Assembly (NCBI RefSeq): GCF_028694605.1
Contig: NZ_JAQVKP010000010.1
Coordinates: 1 to 64,000 of the forward strand
Direction: 5' to 3'
Origin: Sulfurimonas sp.
Lineage (GTDB): Bacteria > Campylobacterota > Campylobacteria > Campylobacterales > Sulfurimonadaceae
DNA length: 64,000 nucleotides
Shown: piece after piece, positions 7,925 through 17,243 of the stretch
Layout of the letters: each line of letters begins with the position of its first letter
Numbering within the stretch: the stretch's first letter is position 1
Made by a program: the position numbers and the translations under genes
The notes under the pieces: model-generated
The model's input: only the letters and a program-made list of their open reading frames with translations
The model's database searches: none
Told to the model about the DNA's origin: nothing

Positions 7925-10475
7925 TTTGCCTGCCTATCTCTATGGTAAATTTCGCACCATCCAATGTATTTTGGGCATAAATTTTGCCTTTATGATATTG
8001 CTCTACAATGTTCTTTACCATATAAAGCCCAAGTCCGGTGCCATTTTTATCGAACTTTGTAGAAAAATACGGGTCAAAAATCTTCTCTCTGATTTTCTCA
8101 TCAATTCCAAGAGCATTATCACTTATCTCAACCACGCAAACATCCTCTTTGTCGTAACTTTTTATCACTATCACGCCATCTTTGATACGCTTCTCATTTA
8201 ACTGCTCTCTAGCATTATTTATGATGTTAAGAAGTGCTTGGAGAAACTCATTTTGAAAAAGTTTGAGTGTTGATTGCGACTCAAGCTCCAGATGCAACTT
8301 CACATTTTCGGACAAAAGAGTATCCTCTAAAAGGTTGGATGCTTTGAGAAGTAGCGTATTGAGATGAACCTCTTCTTGAAGCTTGCTTGGTCTGTAAAAA
8401 TCGCTAAAATCAGAGATAATCGCACTAAGCTCCTGTGTTTGCGCTCCTATCTTTTTGAGCTTCTCTTCTAAAAGTGCTACAAACTTATCCCTCTCTTTGG
8501 CGTCGCTTAAGTCATATTCTTCAAGCTCTATCGCCATCAAAAGAGAGATTTGAAGTGCGGCTATGGAACTAAGAGGCTGTCTCCATTGGTGCGCAACCAT
8601 ACTTATCATCTCGCCCATTTGTGCCAGTCGAGATTTGTGCAGCAGGTAGCTGTCCTTTTGCTGCATCTCTTGCACCGCCTCTTGCACTCTTCGCTGCAAA
8701 TCCTCTTTGAGTGCTTCTAGCTCCTTGTTCTTTTTATCTAAAAGATGCTGTCTGTACCAAAAGACAAAAAAGAGCAGTATAGCCACGCCCAAAACTTCTT
8801 TTATATAGGCAAATGAGGTACTTTTTACATAGTTGATGGTAATCCAACGATTAATCATCTTATCGATACCCATTTTCTCTATCTCTTGTGCACCTTTTTC
8901 AAAGATAGTATAAAGCAACGCCTCGTCTCTGGCAACTCCAAAGCGCATCCCTACCTTTTCTTCAAACTGTCCTGCAATCTTCAAATGCCCGTTGGAAGTA
9001 TTTTTAAAAGCATAGGCAGTTGTTATAAAAGTATCGATATATCCAAAGTATTTTCCATCCTCAACACCGGCAAACCCCTCATTAAGCGAATTGACATATG
9101 AAACACGCAACTTAGGGTATCTTCTTTGGAGCTCATGCACAAATGGATTATCTTTTGTCGCTGCAAAGTTTTTCTCCATAACACTTTGCATATCTACTAT
9201 ATAGTTTTGCGTGTTGTGTGTTACTACAACAAGCGGTTCATAGTGATAGGTCGAGGTTACATGCAAAAAGTTATTGCACATAGACTCTGTTGCTATAGGC
9301 ATTACATCGCATTTGCCCTCTTTAAAGTTTGTTAGACATTCTTTCCAGCTTTTTGCAAAAACCGGACGAAAAGTAGTATTGATATGTTTTTGCAGCTCTT
9401 TTAAAAGCTCATCCCCAATCCCTCTTAGCTTACCGTTTTCCTCAAAAGCAAGCGGTGCTAAAAGATTTGGTACACAGATGCGAATCTCTTTTTTCTCTTC
9501 CAGGTAACTTATCTCTTGAGGAGTAACCACTACTCTGCTTGATTTAAAAAGAGCCTTTTGAATATCCACATCCGATGCCACAAGCCCCATCACCCTATAG
9601 ATATCCAAAATCCTCTTCATCTTTGTTATCTCTAGCATGCCAAGAGGTATATCGCCGACAAAAGCAAGTTTCTTCAACTCCTCTGCCTCAAAATGAAGTG
9701 CCTCTTTACTCTTTTGCAGGGCATTATACTTTTTGTAGATAATCTCTACTGTTTCATCTATATTTTCAAAAGCATACTTCCATCCTCTCAAAGATGCCTC
9801 TTGAAATCTTGCTACCCTTTGCGGATGCTCGTTTGCCTCTTTTTGCGAGGTAAAAAGGATGTCGCTGTAAAAATCAAACCCACTCTCTCTAGGTGAAAAA
9901 CAGCGGTAAGATACATTTCTTTCTTGCAATAAAAAAGGCTCATTTGAGCTATAGCCGGCATATAAATCAACCTCTTTGTTGATAAGCTGCTCTAGGTTAA
10001 ATGTATGTTTTTGAAAATCTATACTCTTCTCATCTACTTGTGCAGATTTTATCATCGCATAAACTGATGCACTCCCAATGGCATCTTCGGTCATCATAAT
10101 CTTTTTATGCTCAAAATCTTTGATACTTTTTATCCCAGATGATTCAAGAGCGATGAGTGTTATGGGAGAGGATTGAGACACTGCACTAAGAAGCGAAATC
10201 TCTTTGCCTTGCGCAAAGTACAAGATAAGGCTTGAGCGCCCTATGCCGTAAGTAGTTTTACCGCTTAAAACATCTTTCACGGCATCCACATCATTGCCAT
10301 ATTTTTTTATCTCTACATCAAAACCCGCATCTTCGTAAAAACCCTTCTCTTTTGCCATATAGTAGCCTGCAAATTGGAACTGGTCTAACCACTGAAGCTG
10401 CAATGATACTTTCTCAAGCTTTTCATGAGCAAATAAAGCAGTGATAAAAAGAAAAAAAAGCGTTACATATCTCAT
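7914..10475 (-). CDS. Sensor histidine kinase with two periplasmic binding-protein domains
   Basis: A membrane sensor of about 853 residues. After a signal peptide comes an NMT1/THI5-like binding domain (LQLQWLDQFQFAGYYMAKEKG), then a second SBP_bac_3-type domain starting near residue 320 (EIRICVPNLLAPLAFEENG), one transmembrane helix near 560, a coiled coil, a HisKA domain with the phospho-acceptor in MVAHQWRQPLSSI, and an HATPase domain with N-box NIINNAREQ and G-boxes DNALGID and GTGLGLYMV. The start at ATG 10475 is preferred over a TTG at 10496 because it places the signal peptide first. No response regulator lies next to it. Ligands are unknown; such modules bind small organic molecules. 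Confidence 0.85.
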   Translation of the reverse strand: MRYVTLFFLFITALFAHEKLEKVSLQLQWLDQFQFAGYYMAKEKGFYEDAGFDVEIKKYGNDVDAVKDVLSGKTTYGIGRSSLILYFAQGKEISLLSAVSQSSPITLIALESSGIKSIKDFEHKKIMMTEDAIGSASVYAMIKSAQVDEKSIDFQKHTFNLEQLINKEVDLYAGYSSNEPFLLQERNVSYRCFSPRESGFDFYSDILFTSQKEANEHPQRVARFQEASLRGWKYAFENIDETVEIIYKKYNALQKSKEALHFEAEELKKLAFVGDIPLGMLEITKMKRILDIYRVMGLVASDVDIQKALFKSSRVVVTPQEISYLEEKKEIRICVPNLLAPLAFEENGKLRGIGDELLKELQKHINTTFRPVFAKSWKECLTNFKEGKCDVMPIATESMCNNFLHVTSTYHYEPLVVVTHNTQNYIVDMQSVMEKNFAATKDNPFVHELQRRYPKLRVSYVNSLNEGFAGVEDGKYFGYIDTFITTAYAFKNTSNGHLKIAGQFEEKVGMRFGVARDEALLYTIFEKGAQEIEKMGIDKMINRWITINYVKSTSFAYIKEVLGVAILLFFVFWYRQHLLDKKNKELEALKEDLQRRVQEAVQEMQQKDSYLLHKSRLAQMGEMISMVAHQWRQPLSSIAALQISLLMAIELEEYDLSDAKERDKFVALLEEKLKKIGAQTQELSAIISDFSDFYRPSKLQEEVHLNTLLLKASNLLEDTLLSENVKLHLELESQSTLKLFQNEFLQALLNIINNAREQLNEKRIKDGVIVIKSYDKEDVCVVEISDNALGIDEKIREKIFDPYFSTKFDKNGTGLGLYMVKNIVEQYHKGKIYAQNTLDGAKFTIEIGRQNEK

Positions 10476-10488
10476 GGCTTGATTATAC

Positions 10489-10540
10489 AAATCCAACTAA
10501 CTTTATGCACTTAAAATAAAGTTAGTTGGATTTGGTATTA
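10489..10540. repeat. 18-bp perfect inverted repeat with GGTATTA tail
   Basis: Arms 10489-10506 and 10516-10533 are perfectly complementary around a 9-nt loop, followed by GGTATTA at 10534-10540. It sits between the stop of the VTT-domain gene and the start of the sensor kinase gene, so it can serve as a terminator for the former. On the minus strand its outer sequence nearly matches the hairpin at 4399-4440. Confidence 0.75.
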
Positions 10541-10942
10541 CACCACAAGAGCTAGTGCGTAGTATCTGGCAACTCTTAGAGTTCCTGCGATAAGCACAAA
10601 CCAAACAAACCTAAGCCTGACAACTCCCGCCACAAGCGTAAGCGGGTCACCTATGAGAGGAAGCGGCGAGAGCAGAAGTGCGAGATAGCCGTATCTGTGT
10701 CCGTACGTGTAAGAGAGTGCACCGACTTTGGAAGATAGAAGTTTTGTTTTGGTTTTTTCATAGAGCAGATAGCCCAAAAAATAGTTGACAATAATGGCAA
10801 GAGTATTGCCGCTTGAAGCAAAAAATAGTGCCTCTTGTAAAGGCATGCCGCTCTCAAGGGATGCCACAAAAGCAACTTCAGAGCTAAAGGGAAAAATGGT
10901 TGCAGCCAGAAAAGCCCATAAAAAAAGAGTTACTTCTGCGAT
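10538..10942 (-). CDS. VTT-domain (DedA/YqaA-like) membrane protein
   Basis: A small inner-membrane protein. The segment FLAATIFPFSSEVAFVASLESG followed by NTLAIIVNYFLGYLL and RYGYLALLLSPLPLIGDPLTLVAGVVRLRF matches the VTT/SNARE-associated family, which includes lipid scramblases and flippases. The start is uncertain. A GTG at 10867 would remove the conserved first membrane segment, which is clearly encoded in frame upstream to about 10942, where only non-standard codons (an ATC at 10940-10942) are available after the preceding in-frame stop. The gene overlaps the end of the dehydrogenase gene by about 13 bases, so translation may be coupled. Substrate unknown. Confidence 0.7.
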   Translation of the reverse strand: MAEVTLFLWAFLAATIFPFSSEVAFVASLESGMPLQEALFFASSGNTLAIIVNYFLGYLLYEKTKTKLLSSKVGALSYTYGHRYGYLALLLSPLPLIGDPLTLVAGVVRLRFVWFVLIAGTLRVARYYALALVV

Positions 10943-11874
10943 GCGTCATGCTCCAAAAAGGTTTGGATATTATGTACCACGCCTTCAATGAGTTTCTCTC
11001 TTGCCTCAACACTTGTCCAAGCGATATGGGGAGTGATATAGAGATTTTCATGGTTTTTGACACGAAGCAGCGGATGGTTTTCTCGCATAGGCTCTTGCGC
11101 CAAAACATCAAGTCCTACCAAAATTTCTTTTGTATCGATAATGCGTGCAACCGCCTCCTCATCGACAATCCCGCCTCGCCCAAGGTTGAGAACTACCGCT
11201 CCGTCTTTGCAAATGAGCAGTTGTTCATATCCTAAAAGATTGCGTGTTTTTTCATTTAGCGGTGCGTGGATAGAGATGATGTCGCTTGTTTTTAGCAAAG
11301 TATCAAGCTCTAGGCGCATATACTCTTGTGTGCTGTTTTGTCCGCTTGTTGACGTGTAGCACACCTCTGCACCAAACGCCTCTGCCACCTTCGCCACACT
11401 GCGCCCTATCTCACCCAAACCTATAATACCCCATCGTTTACCCTCTATCTCAAAAAATGAGCGTGAAACATCGGTAAAGATGGGACTTTTTGAGTAGGAG
11501 CCGTTTTTGACATAGCTATCATAATATCCGGAGTGACCGATAAGATAAAAGAGCATTGAAAAAGTGTGTTGCACAACCGAATGAGTGGAATAACCTGAGA
11601 CATTTTTGACCTCTATGCCTCTTTTATGCGCCGCTTTTAAGTCAATGTTGTTTGTCCCTGTCGCCGCAACACAGATAAGTTTGAGTTTTGATGCCCCTGC
11701 CATAAGCGTATCGTCGATAACAACCTTGTTTGTTACTATAACATCGGCGTTAGTTATGCGCTCCTTTGTCTGCTGCGGTGAAGTTGTTTGAAACACCTCC
11801 ACCTCTCCAAACGCCTCAAAAGCGCTTAAATCGGTATCGCCAAACGTAAGCGCATCAAGCAGAACGATTTTCAC
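10930..11874 (-). CDS. D-2-hydroxyacid dehydrogenase
   Basis: A 314-residue NAD(P)-dependent oxidoreductase. The nucleotide-binding motif GLGEIGRSVAKVAEAFG is near residue 150. The catalytic set is visible: Arg in LNLGRGGIVDEEAV, Glu in LAQEPMRENHPLL and His in ITPHIAW. This fits hydroxypyruvate/glycerate dehydrogenase-like members of the family. The start is GTG at 11872-11874, immediately next to the purT stop, so it is in an operon with purT and is followed by the overlapping VTT gene. The exact substrate cannot be read from sequence. Confidence 0.88.
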   Translation of the reverse strand: MKIVLLDALTFGDTDLSAFEAFGEVEVFQTTSPQQTKERITNADVIVTNKVVIDDTLMAGASKLKLICVAATGTNNIDLKAAHKRGIEVKNVSGYSTHSVVQHTFSMLFYLIGHSGYYDSYVKNGSYSKSPIFTDVSRSFFEIEGKRWGIIGLGEIGRSVAKVAEAFGAEVCYTSTSGQNSTQEYMRLELDTLLKTSDIISIHAPLNEKTRNLLGYEQLLICKDGAVVLNLGRGGIVDEEAVARIIDTKEILVGLDVLAQEPMRENHPLLRVKNHENLYITPHIAWTSVEAREKLIEGVVHNIQTFLEHDASQK

Positions 11875-13038
11875 TTAGCTGTCTCTTACTTTTGTGATAA
11901 GCTCTCTTGCTCTCTCAAGCGCTTTGTCTGCTTTGTCAAAAACAAGTGCGACCGCAAGGCGTCTGCCTTTGTGTGCTTCGGGCTTGCCAAAAACACGCAC
12001 ATAAGAGGTATCACTAAAAAGTGATTCATCTACCTCAACCACAGGTGCGTAGTTATGAACCTCCGACTTAAACGCCGCACTTGCTCCCTCGCCGTAAAAA
12101 GTAAATCCAAGCGGAAGACCGAGAACTGCGCGCAAGTGAAGGGCAAACTCACTTTGAGACTGTGTGATAAGCGTTACCATTCCCGTATCATGCGGGCGGG
12201 GAGAGACCTCTGAGAAATAGACCTCATCACCTTTTACAAAAAGCTCCACCCCAAAGAGACCGCGACCGCCAAGACCATCAGTGATAGCCTTAGCTATCTC
12301 TTGCGCCTTTTGTTTTGCCGCCTCACTCATCTGCATCGGCTGCCACGAAAATACATAGTCTCCATCACGCTGTTCATGTCCGATTGGTTCGCAAAAAACC
12401 GTCTCTTTGCCGTTTCTAGCCGTAAGCATCGTAATCTCATAGTCAAAGTCTATAAATGCCTCAACTATAAGCTCGCTTGCATCACCGCGTGCCTCTTTTG
12501 CCATCTCCCATGAAGCTTCAATGTCATCTATGCTTCGTGCCACGCTCTGACCATGTCCCGATGAACTCATAACAGGTTTTATAACACACGGAAAGCCCAG
12601 ACGCTGCGCCGCATCCCTTAGCCCCTCTTTAGTAGTAACAAATTCATACGCACCGGTTTTAAGCTCCAACACCTCAGCGGCAAAAGTACGGATATTTTTA
12701 CGGTTCATGGTTTTACTAACAGCGTTAGCATTTGGTATAACGTTATACCCTTTATCTTCCGCTGCAAAAAGCGCATCGATGCTGATAGCCTCAATCTCAG
12801 GAAGTATATAATCGGGTTTTTCACGGTGGATAATCTCTAAAACCGCATCTTTGTCTTGCATATTGACGACGTAAGAGCGGTGGGCTACATGGTGTGCCGG
12901 AGCATTTTGGTATCTGTCAACTGCGACAACTTCAAGACCAAGTCTTTGAGCTTCAATAGCAACCTCTTTGCCTAGTTCGCCGGAACCCAGAAGCATGATT
13001 TTTTTTGAATTTGATTTTAATGGAGCAGAAAAACGCAT
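11875..13038 (-). CDS. purT: Formate-dependent phosphoribosylglycinamide formyltransferase PurT
   Basis: A 387-residue ATP-grasp enzyme that makes formyl-GAR from GAR, formate and ATP in purine synthesis, replacing the folate-dependent PurN. Recognisable parts are the N-terminal [36 protein letters not shown], the ATP-grasp segment [15 protein letters not shown] and the metal-site region [11 protein letters not shown] with [14 protein letters not shown]. Length is normal. The start at ATG 13038 has an AAGGA site, but that site lies inside the 3' arm of a 12-bp hairpin directly upstream. It begins a run of abutting genes (purT, dehydrogenase, VTT protein). Confidence 0.93.
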   Translation of the reverse strand: MRFSAPLKSNSKKIMLLGSGELGKEVAIEAQRLGLEVVAVDRYQNAPAHHVAHRSYVVNMQDKDAVLEIIHREKPDYILPEIEAISIDALFAAEDKGYNVIPNANAVSKTMNRKNIRTFAAEVLELKTGAYEFVTTKEGLRDAAQRLGFPCVIKPVMSSSGHGQSVARSIDDIEASWEMAKEARGDASELIVEAFIDFDYEITMLTARNGKETVFCEPIGHEQRDGDYVFSWQPMQMSEAAKQKAQEIAKAITDGLGGRGLFGVELFVKGDEVYFSEVSPRPHDTGMVTLITQSQSEFALHLRAVLGLPLGFTFYGEGASAAFKSEVHNYAPVVEVDESLFSDTSYVRVFGKPEAHKGRRLAVALVFDKADKALERARELITKVRDS

Positions 13039-13040
13039 GA

Positions 13041-13068
13041 TAATTCCTTCATTGATATGAAGGAATTA
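13041..13068 (-). promoter_or_regulatory. Perfect hairpin covering the purT ribosome-binding site
   Basis: Arms 13041-13052 and 13057-13068 pair over 12 bp around a 4-nt loop. In the purT-sense RNA the 3' arm contains the AAGGA ribosome-binding site and ends two bases before the ATG. It may terminate or process the flgE message upstream, limit purT translation, or both. No U-run follows, which argues against a simple intrinsic terminator. Confidence 0.6.
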
Positions 13069-13088
13069 TAGCAAAGTAGAATTAAAAA

Positions 13089-15893
13089 CTATCGTTTGAG
13101 TCCGATAAGCGTCTCAAGAAGTGTATCTGAAGTGGTAATAGTCTTACCGTTTGCCTGATACCCTCTTTGGATGATGATAAGCTGTGTAAGCGAGAGCGAG
13201 AGGTCAACGTTGGATGCCTCAAGCGCTGAAGCCTGCATAAATCCACGTCCAGCCGTTGCCGCCGTTCCTATGATTGGGTCTCCAGAGTTGGCGGTTTGCA
13301 CGTAAACATTGCTGCCCTCTGCCGCCAAACCTTCGTTGTTTGTAAACTTAGCCATACCGATTTGTGCCAAACCAAAAGAGCGACCATTGCTAAATGAACC
13401 AACCAAAGTACCGCTTTGGTCAATTCTGATACCGACCAAATCCCCGCCCGTAAATCCATCTTGGCTGATTCCCGATGTAGAAGATTTGCTATCAAAACTG
13501 GTCATCCCGTCAAACTGGTTTGCAGTTCCAAGTTCAAGAGAGACCTGCTGGTTTGGAGCTGAACCGTTATTTGCCGTAAAAGAGATATTCGGCGGATTAT
13601 ATGTTGCTAAAGAACCGTCATTGTTGAAACGTACAAATCCGTCTTTCTCGTTATAAGGCAAAACAGTATCGATAACCGCAGGCTCGGGTACGCTTACACG
13701 CATGCTCCAAGTACTTCCCGTAGAAGCATCAACCGCAGTTTTTCTATACTCGGTTCTAAGGGTATGTTTTGAGCCTAAAGAATCAAAGATATCGATACTT
13801 GCCGAGTGTGTAGCGGCATTGAAACTTTGTGAAAAAGCCGTTCCGGTACTTCCCGCTTGAAGTGTTGCATTGAGCGCTTCCATGCTTCTGGTAAAACGTG
13901 TATTTTCCGTAATACCGCCGCCAAGAATACTACTTGAATTCATGCCTGTAATAGCAAGGTTGATATCATAATCTCCTGCCGAACCGCCGGGATTTTTTAG
14001 TTCAAATTTACCCTGTTCATTGACAGAGAGTTGAATATTATTGAGAACAACATCATCTGTTGCGGCAACTATAGTTTCTGCTGCAGAAACTGCAACTGTT
14101 CCATCACCGTTTGTTGCCGTAACTTCAAAAGTTAAAGAAGCAGTCGTATTGTAATTTTGCATAATCAATGCGTTGCTAGCAGTATCATAAACCGCAACAA
14201 CATCTGTTCTGCCGGAGTTTGCATTAATATATGATGCATAGTAAGCCCCATTGTCATCAGCTGAATTAAAAGCCGGACTTAATGCAATGTTATTGTCAGG
14301 AATGACCATAGAAACACCGTCTATCTCAACCGTAATAGAGTTAGAAGTACCGTTAGTCGAGTCAATTACCGTAGCAGGCGTTGTTGTTGTCGGGGTAACT
14401 ACTATCGTCGTACGCGCTTCTTGCTCCATAGCATAACGCAAGTCCGCAATCGTTGAAAATGTTTTATCGGCACCTACCGCCGCGCTCGCACCTGCCGGGT
14501 CATACTGGTATCTAAACGCGGTAATATCCGTTGCAGCTATAAATCCGCTGTTGTCATCACCGCCAACGGCAGTAAGGCGGATATTGTGTGATGAAAGTTC
14601 GTTGCTGTTTGAATTGATAAGCGTGATTCTGCCTGTTGTAGTGTCATAAGTAGCCAAGATTCCCGTAGTCGGTGTTTGCGCATTAATAGCAGATACATAA
14701 CGCACGGCATTTTGCGATGCACTCTCTCGTCCCGTTCCGCCGCTTGTTGTAATGGTTTTTACATCGCCATTGTCTAGTGTAAAGGTAAGAGCAAGTTGAT
14801 TGCCGCCTATAACCGGCGTAGCAGCAAGTCCGCTTGCACCCGCCGTTGCAACCGTCATGGCTATTGGAGTAGAATTTGTATTGGTAATATAGAGTTCACC
14901 TGTCACATTATCATACGTAGCCGCTAAACCGCTTTTTCCGGCTGCATCAAGAGCGTTATTGATAGCGGCAGCATATCTCGCACCGTTTTCATCTGCCGTA
15001 TGTACATCTGCCGTTGCGGTATCATTAAGGACAATATTTACTCCGTCAACTGTGACATCTATAGAAGCATTTGTTAGATTATCATCGCTTGTTACCGTGC
15101 CTATAGCATAAGTCGAAGCACCTACCTGTCCGGCAGCTACAACTTCAGAGTTTTGAAAAGATGCCCAGATACCTTGTCCTGCCTGAAGACTGAATGCCTC
15201 TCCGCTGTCGTTGAACATAACGCCCATGCTATCAGCTTCTATAGAGTTGCCGTTTGCATCAAACGCATCTCCTTGCCCGGGATTTGTGATACTGTTTGGC
15301 TCTCCCGATGGCACTGAGTACGCAGGCGAAAATGCATCTACAAGCGGACCGGAGTTAAGATTGGCTTTAATAACTACATTTTGTGTAGGCTGTGCAGGCG
15401 TTGTAAGCCCCGGAGGTATATTGATGTTTGTAATAGGCGCGGTAGAGTCCACTTTACCTGTTATAGAATCTCTCAGCCATCCTTGCACGATAAAACCGTT
15501 ATTGTCAACAAAGTTTCCGCCTGCGTCAAACTTAAAGTCCCCCGCACGTGTATATTTGTAAGTATTACCGCCATCGGGAGAGACGATAAAAAACCCGTCT
15601 CCTTGAATAGCCACGTCCGTGTTCTTATCAGAGTTTTGTACAGAACCTTGCGAGAAGATACGTGTCGTTGAACTTACCGTTGAGCCAAGCCCGACTTGAA
15701 CAGGATTTTTACCGCCAAGTTCTCCTTGCGGAGCTGTTGCTATGGCTTTTGTTTGCGCTAAAAGGTCTGAAAAGTTTGCACGAGAGTATTTAAAACCCGA
15801 GGTGTTGACATTTGCTATGTTATTTGATTCGACGTCCATTGCGATTTGATGTGCCTGAAGTCCTGAGACACCTGAATAGAGTGATTTTAACAT
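13089..15893 (-). CDS. flgE: Flagellar hook protein FlgE (long form)
   Basis: A 934-residue structural protein of the flagellar hook. The N-terminal LYSGVSGLQAHQIAMDVESNNIANVNTSGFKYSRA motif region and the C-terminal ALEASNVDLSLSLTQLIIIQRGYQANGKTI region are the conserved rod/hook ends that form the D0 coiled coil. It is about twice the E. coli length. The centre (roughly residues 240-620) holds three related segments of the pattern VDGV..N..Y..AIN..ATYD..TG..I, which look like repeated surface-exposed domains. A sigma54 promoter lies 33 bp upstream. Long FlgE is typical for the epsilonproteobacterial hook. Confidence 0.93.
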   Translation of the reverse strand: MLKSLYSGVSGLQAHQIAMDVESNNIANVNTSGFKYSRANFSDLLAQTKAIATAPQGELGGKNPVQVGLGSTVSSTTRIFSQGSVQNSDKNTDVAIQGDGFFIVSPDGGNTYKYTRAGDFKFDAGGNFVDNNGFIVQGWLRDSITGKVDSTAPITNINIPPGLTTPAQPTQNVVIKANLNSGPLVDAFSPAYSVPSGEPNSITNPGQGDAFDANGNSIEADSMGVMFNDSGEAFSLQAGQGIWASFQNSEVVAAGQVGASTYAIGTVTSDDNLTNASIDVTVDGVNIVLNDTATADVHTADENGARYAAAINNALDAAGKSGLAATYDNVTGELYITNTNSTPIAMTVATAGASGLAATPVIGGNQLALTFTLDNGDVKTITTSGGTGRESASQNAVRYVSAINAQTPTTGILATYDTTTGRITLINSNSNELSSHNIRLTAVGGDDNSGFIAATDITAFRYQYDPAGASAAVGADKTFSTIADLRYAMEQEARTTIVVTPTTTTPATVIDSTNGTSNSITVEIDGVSMVIPDNNIALSPAFNSADDNGAYYASYINANSGRTDVVAVYDTASNALIMQNYNTTASLTFEVTATNGDGTVAVSAAETIVAATDDVVLNNIQLSVNEQGKFELKNPGGSAGDYDINLAITGMNSSSILGGGITENTRFTRSMEALNATLQAGSTGTAFSQSFNAATHSASIDIFDSLGSKHTLRTEYRKTAVDASTGSTWSMRVSVPEPAVIDTVLPYNEKDGFVRFNNDGSLATYNPPNISFTANNGSAPNQQVSLELGTANQFDGMTSFDSKSSTSGISQDGFTGGDLVGIRIDQSGTLVGSFSNGRSFGLAQIGMAKFTNNEGLAAEGSNVYVQTANSGDPIIGTAATAGRGFMQASALEASNVDLSLSLTQLIIIQRGYQANGKTITTSDTLLETLIGLKR

Positions 15894-15925
15894 CTAAAAT
15901 CCTTTTGATTAAAAGTAAGAGTAGT

Positions 15926-15943
15926 TAGCATTTAGCGTTCCAA
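15926..15943 (-). promoter_or_regulatory. Sigma54 promoter for flgE
   Basis: On the minus strand the sequence TTGGAACGCTAAATGCTA has GG and GC separated by 10 nt, matching the sigma54 -24/-12 consensus in its epsilonproteobacterial form (TTGGAAC...TTGC). It is 33 bp upstream of the flgE start. Middle-class flagellar genes, including hook genes, are sigma54-dependent in Campylobacter and Helicobacter. Confidence 0.85.
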
Positions 15944-15946
15944 TTT

Positions 15947-17242
15947 TTATGCGCTCATATTGAGTGCTTTTTGGAGCATTTCATCTGCCGTTGTAATTGA
16001 TTTTGCATTTGCATCATAAGATCTTTGCAACACGATAAGCTCTGTAAGACCCGCTGCCATCTCAACATTGGAACCCTCGATGCGGAAGTTGGCAAGAGCA
16101 GTTCCTAAGATATTTTGACCATTGGCATCTTTATAAAACAGAGGTTCGCCGCTGTTGGAGGACTCCATAAATCTTGTACCGCTTATACGATCAAGCCCTT
16201 TGTTGTTTGCAAAGTGAAATACGGCTACGGTTCCTATACTGCTCTGTTCACCGTTAGAGAATGTTGCAATTATCTGACCATTTTGGTTGATATCGTACCC
16301 TACAAGATCTCCGCCCTCTTTACCGTTAGACTGGCTTGAAGCACTAAAAGTGCTATCAAAAGAGATTATGCCCTCATACATACTGCCAAGATTGAGCGCA
16401 ACACTTGTACCATTGTTGTTAATACTCCCTAGCGTAGTTGATAAAAGCGCCCCTGATGCATCAAAAGAGACAGAACCAAACTGCGTATCGTAAACTTCAG
16501 CCGGAAGATAGACTGTTTCATTTGCTTCAGCATCATAAATAGCTTCTTGTTCTCTGCTTTGTGCTGTTGCTTTGATATCCCACTGGCTTCCGGGAAGTAC
16601 TTGCGGGTCTGCTTTGCTAAACTCTAAACGGACAGTGTTTCTGTTGCCCTCTGCATCTATTGCCTCTGCACTGACAACTTTTATAGCATCTTCTACACCG
16701 ATGTTACCAAAAAAATCAACTTCTGTTGTCGGAACTATAGGGAAGGTAAGTTCTTGAGGAAAACGGAGTTTTTGCTGCGCATTTACGTCACCAAGCGGTA
16801 CCTCCACCAACGCCTCTGTAAGCACGCCGTCTGCAATATTATTACCCATTGTTCCAAGTACATAGTAGCCGTCATTGGTCACAAGGTCTCTGTTTACATC
16901 AAAGACAAAACTGCCATCACGAGTGTATATAGGCTCTTGCTCCCCTTGGATACCAAACCACCCATCCCCTAAAATAGCCAAATCAGTACTTCTTTGAGTT
17001 AATGCAAGCGTTCCTACAGACTCATCCATACTCACTGCATGAACTCTCGAACCCACACCTATAGTGCCATCTACGGACGATGAGAGTGCCGTGCTTTCAC
17101 TATTTTCAAAAAGAGAACTAAACTCTGCCACATAGGCACGAAAACCGTTCGTGGAGATATTGGAGAGGTTGTCTGCAACGACATCAATCCCGTACTGATG
17201 GGTTTGGATACCGCTAATACCCGTATAAAATCCCTGAATCAT
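15947..17242 (-). CDS. Second FlgE/FlgF-type flagellar hook-basal body protein
   Basis: A 431-residue protein with the flagellar rod/hook N-terminus (IQGFYTGISGIQTHQYGIDVVADNLSNISTNGF) region and a C-terminal helix (NVEMAAGLTELIVLQRSYDANAKSITTADEMLQKAL). Internal GGDLVGYDINQNGQIIATFSNGE resembles the FlgE D1 region. It is about the length of E. coli FlgE and lies between flgD and the long flgE, one base after flgD. It could be a minor hook protein, hook base segment or a FlgE paralogue; the precise position in the hook is inferred only from homology. Confidence 0.85.
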   Translation of the reverse strand: MIQGFYTGISGIQTHQYGIDVVADNLSNISTNGFRAYVAEFSSLFENSESTALSSSVDGTIGVGSRVHAVSMDESVGTLALTQRSTDLAILGDGWFGIQGEQEPIYTRDGSFVFDVNRDLVTNDGYYVLGTMGNNIADGVLTEALVEVPLGDVNAQQKLRFPQELTFPIVPTTEVDFFGNIGVEDAIKVVSAEAIDAEGNRNTVRLEFSKADPQVLPGSQWDIKATAQSREQEAIYDAEANETVYLPAEVYDTQFGSVSFDASGALLSTTLGSINNNGTSVALNLGSMYEGIISFDSTFSASSQSNGKEGGDLVGYDINQNGQIIATFSNGEQSSIGTVAVFHFANNKGLDRISGTRFMESSNSGEPLFYKDANGQNILGTALANFRIEGSNVEMAAGLTELIVLQRSYDANAKSITTADEMLQKALNMSA

Positions 17243-17243
17243 C

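Noticed and set aside
7520-8201. Overlapping plus-strand frames over sdhA and the kinase gene
   Set aside because: They are shadows of well-supported minus-strand genes and show no domain.
14251-14722. Small frames within flgE on either strand
   Set aside because: They follow from the repetitive Thr/Ala/Asn-rich codons of the hook protein and have no ribosome-binding sites.
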